This document shows positions 52,419 through 59,214 of a DNA stretch of 64,000 nt, one piece after another. The position numbers and the translations under genes are program-made. The notes under the pieces were generated by a model. It had not been told where the DNA came from and ran no database searches. It saw only the letters and a program-made list of their open reading frames with translations. The first letter of the stretch is position 1; every line of letters begins with the position of its first letter. Source of the DNA: Chryseobacterium sp. LJ668. Lineage in GTDB: Bacteria > Bacteroidota > Bacteroidia > Flavobacteriales > Weeksellaceae. The stretch is from contig NZ_CP080443.1 of NCBI RefSeq assembly GCF_019613955.1, positions 3,085,001 to 3,149,000 of the forward strand. Reading direction: 5' to 3'.

Positions 52419-53600
52419 ATGTCAAAACAAGCATACATCATAAAAGGGTTCAGAACCGCCGTTGGAAAAGCACCAAAAGGTTCACTCCGCTTCACGCGTC
52501 CCGACGTAATGGCAGCAACAGTGATCGAAAAACTGATGGAAGCCGTTCCGCAGTTAGATAAAGACAGAGTTGACGATTTAATCGTGGGAAATGCAATGCC
52601 GGAAGCTGAACAAGGCTTAAACGTTGCCCGTTTGATTTCATTAATGGGATTAAATACCGACAAAGTTCCCGGTGTTACCGTCAACAGATATTGTGCATCA
52701 GGAAGTGAAGCGATTGCGATTGCTTCAGCAAAAATTCAGGCAGGAATGGCAGATTGTATCATCGCAGGTGGAACAGAATCCATGTCGTACATTCCGATGG
52801 GTGGTTATAAACCTGTTCCGGAAACGGAAATCGCAAAAACCAATCCCGATTATTATTGGGGAATGGGTTACACTGCAGAAGAAGTTGCAAAACAATTTAA
52901 TATTTCTCGTGAAGAACAGGATCAGTTTGCGTTCGAATCACACCAGAAAGCTTTGAGAGCGAATCAGGAAGGGAAATTTGCCAGTCAAATTGTTCCAATT
53001 CCTGTAGAATATAATTTCTTGGATGAAAACCAGAAAATGCAGACTAAAAAGTTTGATTTTTCTGTAGATGAAGGTCCGAGATTAGATACCTCTTTGGATG
53101 GTTTAGCTAAATTAAAACCTGTTTTCGCCAACGGAGGAAGCGTAACTGCAGGAAACTCTTCTCAAATGAGTGACGGAGCAGCTTTTGTTATCGTAATGTC
53201 TGAAGAAATGGTAAAAGAATTGGGTCTTGAACCTGAAGCAAGATTAGTAGCTTATGCTGCAGCAGGTCTTGAACCAAGAATCATGGGAATGGGACCAATT
53301 TATGCAATTCCAAAAGCTTTAAAACAGGCAGGTTTAGAATTAAAAGATATAGAATTGATTGAATTAAACGAAGCTTTCGCATCACAATCAGTTGCAATTA
53401 AAAAAGAATTAAACTTAAATCCTGATATTCTGAATGTGAATGGAGGTGCAATTGCTTTGGGTCATCCACTTGGCTGTACCGGAACAAAACTTACCGTTCA
53501 ACTTCTTGACGAAATGAGAAAACGCGGAAACAAATACGGAATGGTTTCAATGTGCGTTGGAACTGGGCAGGGTGCAGCTTCAATCTTTGAACTTCTATAA
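52419..53600 (+). CDS. fadA: FadA, acetyl-CoA C-acyltransferase (3-ketoacyl-CoA thiolase)
   Basis: 393 residues. VNRYCASGSEAIAIA has the acyl-accepting Cys92; GGAIALGHPLGCTG has His349, and MCVGTGQGAAS has Cys379. The family cleaves 3-ketoacyl-CoA to acetyl-CoA and shortened acyl-CoA, the last step of beta-oxidation. It is separated from fadN by the inserted membrane-protein gene, and from fadE by the four-helix-bundle ORF. Confidence 0.95.
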   Translation: MSKQAYIIKGFRTAVGKAPKGSLRFTRPDVMAATVIEKLMEAVPQLDKDRVDDLIVGNAMPEAEQGLNVARLISLMGLNTDKVPGVTVNRYCASGSEAIAIASAKIQAGMADCIIAGGTESMSYIPMGGYKPVPETEIAKTNPDYYWGMGYTAEEVAKQFNISREEQDQFAFESHQKALRANQEGKFASQIVPIPVEYNFLDENQKMQTKKFDFSVDEGPRLDTSLDGLAKLKPVFANGGSVTAGNSSQMSDGAAFVIVMSEEMVKELGLEPEARLVAYAAAGLEPRIMGMGPIYAIPKALKQAGLELKDIELIELNEAFASQSVAIKKELNLNPDILNVNGGAIALGHPLGCTGTKLTVQLLDEMRKRGNKYGMVSMCVGTGQGAASIFELL

Positions 53601-53601
53601 A

Positions 53602-53616
53602 ATAATTTTGAATTTT
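53602..53616. repeat. Left copy of a 15-bp inverted repeat framing the four-helix-bundle ORF
   Basis: ATAATTTTGAATTTT, identical to the reverse complement of 54018-54032. It begins directly after the fadA stop. It contains TAATTTTG, a TAnnTTTG -7 match, so the element may carry its own promoter. Confidence 0.72.
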
Positions 53617-53636
53617 GAATTTTAAATTTTGGATTA

Positions 53637-53999
53637 ATGCAAAAGGAAAATTTAATTAAAGAAAAGACATTCAATTTTGCATTATCAATTATTGAGTTAT
53701 ATAAAATATGTAAATCTCAAAATGAATTTATTCTTTCAAAGCAATTATTGAGAAGTGGGACTTCTATTGGTGCAAATGTTCAGGAAGCTTTAGCTGGATT
53801 TTCAGAAAAGGATTTTCTTCATAAAATGTCCATAGCTAGTAAAGAGGCAAGAGAAACTCAGTATTGGATTGATTTATTATCACAGTCTCAATTAGTAAAA
53901 TTTGATGAATCAAAATATAAAACAGATATACAAAGTATTGTAAATATTTTAACATCAATTGTTAAAACACTTCAAGTAAAATTGAGACCGAATGTATAA
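53637..53999 (+). CDS. Four-helix-bundle protein (S23/intervening-sequence type)
   Basis: 120 residues. Four amphipathic helices with the family features FNFALSIIELYK, LSKQLLRSGTSIGANVQEALAGFS and KEARETQYWIDLL, as in the S23 rRNA-intervening-sequence family (TIGR02436). Such ORFs were first seen in intervening sequences of 23S rRNA genes, and some accompany retroelements; their general role is unknown. It lies between fadA and fadE inside a pair of inverted repeats and has no rRNA or reverse transcriptase nearby. Confidence 0.88.
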   Translation: MQKENLIKEKTFNFALSIIELYKICKSQNEFILSKQLLRSGTSIGANVQEALAGFSEKDFLHKMSIASKEARETQYWIDLLSQSQLVKFDESKYKTDIQSIVNILTSIVKTLQVKLRPNV

Positions 54000-54017
54000 T
54001 TCAAAATCCATAATCTA

Positions 54018-54032
54018 AAATTCAAAATTATA
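54018..54032. repeat. Right copy of the 15-bp inverted repeat
   Basis: AAAATTCAAAATTAT, the exact reverse complement of 53602-53616. It lies 18 nt after the stop of the four-helix-bundle ORF and 25 nt before fadE. Inside both ends lie further partial matches around GGATT/AATCC. Confidence 0.72.
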
Positions 54033-54057
54033 TAACTAAATTTTAAAATAACAAATC

Positions 54058-55848
54058 ATGAGTGATACACTTAATAAAACATTAAAAGGTGGTGAATTCC
54101 TTATCAAAGAAGTTGCTGCAAACGAAATCTTCACTTTAGAAGAACTTTCAGAAGAACAAAAAATGCTTCGTGATTCTGCGAAAGAATTTATTGACAGAGA
54201 AGTAATACCGCATCATGATCGTTTTGAGAAAAAAGATTATGCATTGACTGAAGAAACCATGCGCAAATTAGGCGAAATGGGACTTCTTGGAATCACCGTT
54301 CCCGAAGAATATGGCGGCCTTGGAATGGGATTCGTAAGTACAATGCTGGCTTGTGATTACGTTTCAGGAGGAAATGGCTCATTAGCAACGGCTTACGGAG
54401 CACACACAGGAATCGGAACACTACCTACTCTTCTTTACGGAAGTGAAGAGTTAAAAAAGAAATATCTTCCGGATCTCGCTACAGGAACAAAATTCGGAGC
54501 ATATTGTTTGACTGAGCCAGATGCTGGTTCAGACGCAAACTCAGGGAAAACAAGAGCAAAATTGTCAGAAGATGGAAAACATTACATCATCAACGGACAG
54601 AAAATGTGGATTTCAAACGCCGGATTTGCTGATACTTTTACATTGTTCGCTAAAATTGATGATGACAAAAATATTACAGGTTTTGTGATCAACCGTTCAG
54701 AATTGGAAGATCCAAACAGCTTAACTTTTGGTGAAGAAGAGCATAAATTAGGGATCCGTTCTTCCTCTACCCGTCAGGTTTTCTTTAATGATATGAAAGT
54801 TCCGGTAGAAAATCTTTTAGGCGAAAGAAACAACGGTTTCAAAATCGCTTTGAATGCTTTGAATGTTGGAAGAATCAAATTAGCCGCTGCAAATCTTGAC
54901 GGACAAAGAAGAATTTTAAACCACTCTCTGCAATATTCCAACGAAAGAAAACAATTTGGGGTTTCTATCTCAACTTTTGGTGCCATCAGAAAGAAATTGG
55001 CAGAAATGGCAACCGGAGTTTTCGTGAGTGAAGCAGGTTCTTACCGTTTAGCAAAAAATGTTGAAGATAAGATTGAAGAATTGGTTTCCGGAGGAATGAA
55101 TCATCAACAAGCTGAATTGAAAGGTGTTGAAGAGTTTGCTGTAGAAGCTTCTATTCTTAAAGTTTTTGTTTCAGATCTTACTCAGGTTACCGCCGATGAA
55201 GGAATTCAGATTTATGGTGGAATGGGATTCTCGGAAGACACTCCAATGGAAGCTGCATGGAGAGATGCCAGAATTGGACGAATCTATGAAGGAACCAACG
55301 AAATCAATCGTCTTTTGGCCGTAGGAATGCTAATTAAAAAAGCAATGAAAGGTGAATTGGATTTACTTTCTCCGGCAATGGCAATTTCTAAAGAATTGAT
55401 GGGAATTCCTTCATTTGAAGTTCCTGATTATTCTGAATTGATGAGCGAAGAAAAAGCAATTTTGGCAAATCTTAAAAAAGTATTTTTAATGGTTTCCGGA
55501 GCTGCACTTCAAAAATACATGATGGATATTGAGAAACAACAGCATTTATTATTAAATGCTTCTGAAATTCTTAACCAGATTTATATGGCGGAATCAGCAG
55601 TTTTAAGAGCTGAAAAACATTTTTCAGCAGATTCTGTAGAGGTTGCAATGGCTCAGCTAAATCTTTATAAAGCTATTGAGAAAATTATTTCCGGCGCCAA
55701 AGAAGGAATTATTTCTTTCGCTGAAGGTGACGAACAAAGAATGATGCTTTCAGGGTTGAGAAGATTTACAAAATATACAAACAATCCGAATGTAGTGGCT
55801 TTAACAGAGAAAGTAGCGGCACATTATATAGAAAAAGGACATTATTAA
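54058..55848 (+). CDS. fadE: FadE-type acyl-CoA dehydrogenase
   Basis: 596 residues, close to Bacillus FadE. Contains YCLTEPDAGSDANSG, GIRSSSTRQVFF, QIYGGMGFSEDTPMEAAWRD and RIYEGTNEINR, where the Glu of YEGTNE is the catalytic base in the family, and an extended C-terminal helical domain. It oxidises acyl-CoA to trans-2-enoyl-CoA with FAD, the first step of beta-oxidation, passing electrons to ETF. Last gene of the operon, followed by a terminator. Confidence 0.94.
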   Translation: MSDTLNKTLKGGEFLIKEVAANEIFTLEELSEEQKMLRDSAKEFIDREVIPHHDRFEKKDYALTEETMRKLGEMGLLGITVPEEYGGLGMGFVSTMLACDYVSGGNGSLATAYGAHTGIGTLPTLLYGSEELKKKYLPDLATGTKFGAYCLTEPDAGSDANSGKTRAKLSEDGKHYIINGQKMWISNAGFADTFTLFAKIDDDKNITGFVINRSELEDPNSLTFGEEEHKLGIRSSSTRQVFFNDMKVPVENLLGERNNGFKIALNALNVGRIKLAAANLDGQRRILNHSLQYSNERKQFGVSISTFGAIRKKLAEMATGVFVSEAGSYRLAKNVEDKIEELVSGGMNHQQAELKGVEEFAVEASILKVFVSDLTQVTADEGIQIYGGMGFSEDTPMEAAWRDARIGRIYEGTNEINRLLAVGMLIKKAMKGELDLLSPAMAISKELMGIPSFEVPDYSELMSEEKAILANLKKVFLMVSGAALQKYMMDIEKQQHLLLNASEILNQIYMAESAVLRAEKHFSADSVEVAMAQLNLYKAIEKIISGAKEGIISFAEGDEQRMMLSGLRRFTKYTNNPNVVALTEKVAAHYIEKGHY

Positions 55849-55875
55849 ATCTTAAATTAAATTTGCTTTATTAAA

Positions 55876-55910
55876 AAAACCTGACAGACTTCCAATCTGT
55901 CGGGTTTTTT
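55876..55910 (+). terminator. Terminator of the fad operon
   Basis: Stem AAAACCTGACAGA/TCTGTCGGGTTTT (one G-U pair) with a 7-nt loop and T run, 28 nt after the fadE stop. Confidence 0.88.
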
Positions 55911-55994
55911 ATTTTAAATATCTTAAGGATCAACTGATCTCTCGTATTGTGCACAAAAATTTTCTAAAAATATTAAAATTAAAACTCCAAAAAT

Positions 55995-56025
55995 TTGCGT
56001 AGTTAAATAACTACATTTATATTTG
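55995..56025 (+). promoter_or_regulatory. Promoter of the ArsR operon
   Basis: TTG at 55995-55997, a 20-nt spacer and TATATTTG at 56018-56025. The spacer contains operator copy 1 and the 3' side overlaps operator copy 2. Confidence 0.8.
55999..56014. promoter_or_regulatory. ArsR operator candidate 1 (perfect)
   Basis: GTAGTTAAATAACTAC, perfect 7-bp arms around AA, lying in the promoter spacer. ArsR-type repressors commonly bind such 12-2-12-like palindromes over promoters. Confidence 0.78.
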
Positions 56026-56040
56026 TAGTCAAATAACTAC
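56025..56040. promoter_or_regulatory. ArsR operator candidate 2 (one mismatch)
   Basis: GTAGTCAAATAACTAC starts at the last base of the -7 box, 26 bp from copy 1. Together the two copies bracket the -7 element, so a dimer at each site would shut off the promoter. Confidence 0.75.
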
Positions 56041-56081
56041 ATAAAAGGTTATTTTTAATTTAATTCAAATAAGTTAAACAG

Positions 56082-56405
56082 ATGAATCTTAGAAGAGATG
56101 TTTTTCAGGCAATTGCAGATCCTACGAGGAGGGCAATTCTTCTCCTGGTGGCAAGCCAATCGATGACAGCAGGTGCAATAGCTTCCAATTTTGATACCGC
56201 AAGACCGACTGTTTCAAAACATTTGCAAATCCTTACTGAATGTGAATTATTAAAAAAAGAACAAAATGGAAGAGAAATCTTGTATCATCTCAATCCGAAT
56301 AAAATGAAAGAGATTTCCGAATTCATAGAGCCTTTTAGAAAAATGTGGGATGATCGTTTCAATACATTAGAATCTGTAATGAAAAGCCATAAAAATACCA
56401 AATAA
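56082..56405 (+). CDS. ArsR family transcriptional regulator
   Basis: 107 residues. Winged helix with [21 protein letters not shown], then [26 protein letters not shown] for the recognition helix and wing. No metal-binding CxC is seen, so it is of the non-metal type often found before AHSA1 genes. Two operators flank its own promoter. It starts 42 nt after operator 2 and lies 1 nt before the SRPBCC gene. Confidence 0.92.
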   Translation: MNLRRDVFQAIADPTRRAILLLVASQSMTAGAIASNFDTARPTVSKHLQILTECELLKKEQNGREILYHLNPNKMKEISEFIEPFRKMWDDRFNTLESVMKSHKNTK

Positions 56406-56406
56406 A

Positions 56407-56874
56407 ATGGAACTAAAAACCAAAATCACAGCCCAAGATGATAAGCAAGAATTGATAATTACAAGAGTGTTTGATCTTCCTGTGGAATTATTATTTAAAG
56501 CTTATGAAGAACCTGAAATAGTAGAACAATGGATGGGAACGAGAGTAGATCAACTAGAGAATAAACCGCATGGAAGCTGGCGTTTTGAGACTTCGCATCA
56601 TGGCAAAGTTGTATTTTCTGCCAATGGAGTTATTCTTGAGTTTGTTCAGAATGAAAAGATCACACGAACTTTTGAGATGGAAAACAGTCATTTTCCCGTT
56701 CAGTTAGAATTTTTTGAATTTGAAAAGATTAATGAAGAAACAAGTCAACTTACAATGCAGATTGTTTTTAAATCTGTGGAATTCCGGAATCAGCTATTAA
56801 AAATGCCTTTTGCTCAAGGTTTAAGCATGGCTCATGATCGTCTTCAGAATTTAATTTTAGATTTAAAAAAATAA
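56407..56874 (+). CDS. SRPBCC (AHSA1-like) domain protein
   Basis: 155 residues. The START-like fold begins with LIITRVFDLPVELLFKAYEEPEIVEQWMG in pieces, and ends with the long C-terminal helix MPFAQGLSMAHDRLQNLI. AHSA1-like proteins bind lipids, or in some cases act as co-chaperones. ArsR-AHSA1-DoxX sets are frequent in bacteria and are often induced by chemical stress, but the ligand is unknown. It lies 1 nt after arsR and 6 nt before the DoxX gene. Confidence 0.88.
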   Translation: MELKTKITAQDDKQELIITRVFDLPVELLFKAYEEPEIVEQWMGTRVDQLENKPHGSWRFETSHHGKVVFSANGVILEFVQNEKITRTFEMENSHFPVQLEFFEFEKINEETSQLTMQIVFKSVEFRNQLLKMPFAQGLSMAHDRLQNLILDLKK

Positions 56875-56880
56875 TGAATC

Positions 56881-57225
56881 ATGAATCGAAATAAAATAAT
56901 ATATTGGATAACAACCATTTTCCTTTCCATTGGGATGTTGGCAGGCGGTGTACAACAAACTTTACAGGTTGGCGGCTACAATGAGATTGTATCTAAACTT
57001 GGTTATCCGTTATATCTTTTAAGCATTCTCGGCGTATGGAAAATTTTGGGAGTCATTGTCATTCTGCTTCCGAAATTGCCTCTAATAAAAGAATGGGCGT
57101 ATGCAGGATTTTTTTTTGTAATGACAGGAGCGGCCATTTCACATTTTGCCGTTGGGCAACCATCTACGGAAGCTATTCCATCAATTGTTTTATTGACGGC
57201 CACTATTATTTCATGGCTTTTCTGA
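56881..57225 (+). CDS. DoxX-like membrane protein, probably cut short by an in-frame TGA
   Basis: 114 residues with four hydrophobic helices, e.g. IIYWITTIFLSIGMLAGGV, LYLLSILGVWKILGVIVIL, WAYAGFFFVMTGAAISHF and PSIVLLTATIISWLF. It then meets TGA at 57223-57225. The same frame continues for 11 more codons (PLERKLVSLKF) to TAG at 57259, and the related proteins I recall end with SWYFRPADRK-like residues. An Arg CGA codon changing to TGA would explain this. Full length would be about 126 residues. Confidence 0.8.
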   Translation: MNRNKIIYWITTIFLSIGMLAGGVQQTLQVGGYNEIVSKLGYPLYLLSILGVWKILGVIVILLPKLPLIKEWAYAGFFFVMTGAAISHFAVGQPSTEAIPSIVLLTATIISWLF

Positions 57226-57264
57226 CCATTAGAAAGGAAATTAGTTTCTTTAAAATTTTAGAAT

Positions 57265-57864
57265 ATGAATACAGACGCAGAAATATTTTTTGAAAATGCT
57301 AAAAAATGGAATCATGAATTTGATCTATTGAGAGAAATTATTCTTGAAAATAAATTGCTTGAAGAAGATTTTAAATGGATGCATCCGTGCTACACTTTTC
57401 AAGGGAAAAATATAGTTTTGATTCATGGGTTTAAAGAATATTGCGCATTACTTTTTCACAAAGGAGTTTTGTTAAAAGATGCTGCAAATATCCTGATTCA
57501 ACAGACAGAAAATGTACAATCTGCAAGACAGTTGCGTTTTAAAAATCTTACAGAAATAGAGGAAATAAAATCTTTAATAAAATCTTATATCAGAGAAGCT
57601 ATTGAGATTGAAAAATCAGGTGAAAAAGTAGCAATGAAGACGGTTAAAGATTATTCAGTTCCCGAAGAATTTAAACAGATTTTAGACAGTGACATAGATT
57701 TGAACAAAGCTTTTTATTCCCTAACGCCGGGACGTCAAAAAGCATATTTATTTCATTTTTCTCAAGCCAAACAATCAAAAACCCGGGAAGCAAGAATTAA
57801 AAAATATTTTCAGAAAATATTAGACGGGAAAGGAATTGATGATCAAAATTTTAAAATCTTCTGA
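57265..57864 (+). CDS. YdeI/OmdA-family protein (DUF1801-type domain)
   Basis: 199 residues. The first part (FKWMHPCYTFQGKNIVLIHGFK, CALLFHKGVLLKD) is a DUF1801-type alpha/beta domain, and the C-terminal part with FYSLTPGRQKAYLFHFSQAKQSKTREARIKKY is the OmdA-type bacteriocin-protection helix bundle. Members have been linked to antimicrobial peptide tolerance, but the mechanism is unclear. It starts 3 nt after the TAG that would end an intact DoxX gene. Probably the last gene of the arsR operon. Confidence 0.8.
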   Translation: MNTDAEIFFENAKKWNHEFDLLREIILENKLLEEDFKWMHPCYTFQGKNIVLIHGFKEYCALLFHKGVLLKDAANILIQQTENVQSARQLRFKNLTEIEEIKSLIKSYIREAIEIEKSGEKVAMKTVKDYSVPEEFKQILDSDIDLNKAFYSLTPGRQKAYLFHFSQAKQSKTREARIKKYFQKILDGKGIDDQNFKIF

Positions 57865-57955
57865 CTCCTGAACCATCTAAAAAAGAAATTAAAAAATATC
57901 ACTTTTTTAGAAATGAATAATTTTAAAATTGTTGATAAATAATTCTAAAAACCGT

Positions 57956-57984
57956 TTGTTTTTTTGAACTGTTTTATATTTTTG
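57956..57984 (+). promoter_or_regulatory. Promoter of the HD hydrolase gene
   Basis: TTG at 57956-57958, an 18-nt spacer and TATTTTTG at 57977-57984, 17 nt before the ATG at 58002. An inverted repeat CTAAAAAAG/CTTTTTTAG at 57877-57910 lies upstream and may end the arsR operon weakly. Confidence 0.68.
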
Positions 57985-58001
57985 TAGTCTATTATTGAGT
58001 A

Positions 58002-58448
58002 ATGACAAAAGAAGAACTTTTACATAAAGCCATCAGAATTGCTGATAAAGCACATAAAGGTCAAAAAGATAAATATCATGCTCCGTACATCGCTCATGTA
58101 ATGCGTGTGATGGAATATGGAAAAACAATGGACGAGAAAATCGTAGGAGTTTTGCATGATGTTGTAGAGGATAATCCTCAGGATTTCAGTATTGAATATT
58201 TAAGGAATGAGGGATTCCCTGAATATATTTTGTACGCAGTAAGCTGTCTAACAAAATATGATCCTGACGAAGTATATGATGATTTTGTCAAAAGAACCGA
58301 AAGATCTCCTTTAGCAGTCGCTGTTAAATTGAATGATCTTCGCGATAATATGGATCTACGAAGAGTGAACCGTGAGCTAAGTCCTAAAGATATAACGCGG
58401 TTTAACAAATACCTGAAAGCTTATCGCTATTTATCTGAAAAATATTAA
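58002..58448 (+). CDS. HD domain phosphohydrolase (RelA/SpoT-hydrolase-like)
   Basis: 148 residues. HKGQKDKYHAPYIAHVMRVMEY, then GVLHDVVEDNP gives the HD pair and the Glu-Asp motif, and VKLNDLRDNMDLRR the distal Asp/Asn, as in small SpoT-type hydrolases. The domain hydrolyses phosphodiester bonds of nucleotides such as ppGpp in related proteins; this one lacks synthetase or TGS domains. Its stop overlaps that of the convergent DUF2490 gene by 4 nt. Confidence 0.85.
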   Translation: MTKEELLHKAIRIADKAHKGQKDKYHAPYIAHVMRVMEYGKTMDEKIVGVLHDVVEDNPQDFSIEYLRNEGFPEYILYAVSCLTKYDPDEVYDDFVKRTERSPLAVAVKLNDLRDNMDLRRVNRELSPKDITRFNKYLKAYRYLSEKY

Positions 58449-59164
58449 TCTGCCCCAGGGAAATGGTAGGTTTTGGTTTCCTGATCTTTCGTGCCGTCAA
58501 TGTTGATATTCAGGGCTAAATAAATGAAATGGACATTTTTATTTCCTTTTGCATCAAACTCACGCTGCCAAAGATAGCCGCTTACAATTCCAAAATTTTC
58601 ATCAGCCTGATATCCGAAGCCGCCATAAAGTCTGTTTCTGGCAAACGCAGGTTTTGTAGGTGTTACAAAAAAGACTTCATCGTAAACATTGGCAAATAAG
58701 GTTCCGGGTCCAATTTTTTTTGCATTCAGAGGCACCGAAATATTTAGACGGTAACGGTAACGCATTCTCTCAGAATTTTTATCAGCTTGAGGCTCATAAA
58801 ACCATGATTTTTCTATTCTAAATCTGTTTTCAAATTTTACGATCCCTTTTTTGACATCAATAACATCCTGCAGCCAAACCCTGAATTCTTCTTTGTTGAT
58901 AGCATGATCTTTATAAGTTGCATATCTCCCCAAACCGACAAAAGGTTTGTGGTTTTGGGTAAGATTATATCCTAAACCACCTTTTATTTCGTAATAATCA
59001 GGATAGGTATACTCTTCGATACCTCTCATCTGTCCTTCCGCATACAAGAAAAATTTCGGATGAAACTTATAGTTCACTGTCAACGCATTAAATGAGGATA
59101 TATGTTCCTGAGCAAAAAAAAGATTCATCATCAAAACAAAAGCAAGACCTGTAATAAGTTTCAT
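58445..59164 (-). CDS. DUF2490 outer-membrane beta-barrel protein
   Basis: 239 residues. Signal peptide ending MNLFFAQ, then alternating beta-strands with aromatic ends (YKFHPKFFLYAEGQMRG, FRVWLQDVIDVKKG, FENRFRIEKSWF, RYRYRLNISVPL), fitting the DUF2490 family. The role is unknown. It follows the TonB-dependent receptor by 50 nt on the same strand and may share its transcript, though a TATTTTTG box at 59185-59178 suggests a separate promoter. Confidence 0.82.
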   Translation of the reverse strand: MKLITGLAFVLMMNLFFAQEHISSFNALTVNYKFHPKFFLYAEGQMRGIEEYTYPDYYEIKGGLGYNLTQNHKPFVGLGRYATYKDHAINKEEFRVWLQDVIDVKKGIVKFENRFRIEKSWFYEPQADKNSERMRYRYRLNISVPLNAKKIGPGTLFANVYDEVFFVTPTKPAFARNRLYGGFGYQADENFGIVSGYLWQREFDAKGNKNVHFIYLALNINIDGTKDQETKTYHFPGAD

Positions 59165-59177
59165 CCAAAAATTTTTG

Positions 59178-59185
59178 CAAAAATA
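59178..59185 (-). promoter_or_regulatory. Possible promoter -7 element of the DUF2490 gene
   Basis: TATTTTTG on the minus strand, 14 nt before the ATG. No TTG at the expected distance. Confidence 0.4.
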
Positions 59186-59214
59186 ACTGATTTAATGTTT
59201 AGTTCATATTAAGT

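Noticed and set aside
53637..53999. Diversity-generating retroelement, because the four-helix-bundle protein resembles Avd
   Set aside because: No reverse transcriptase, template repeat or variable repeat is seen in the window; only the helical protein and its inverted repeats.
56881..57293. Frameshift in the DoxX gene, because another frame continues past its end
   Set aside because: The in-frame continuation after TGA (PLERKL) fits the family end better than the other frame, so a nonsense change is the simpler explanation.
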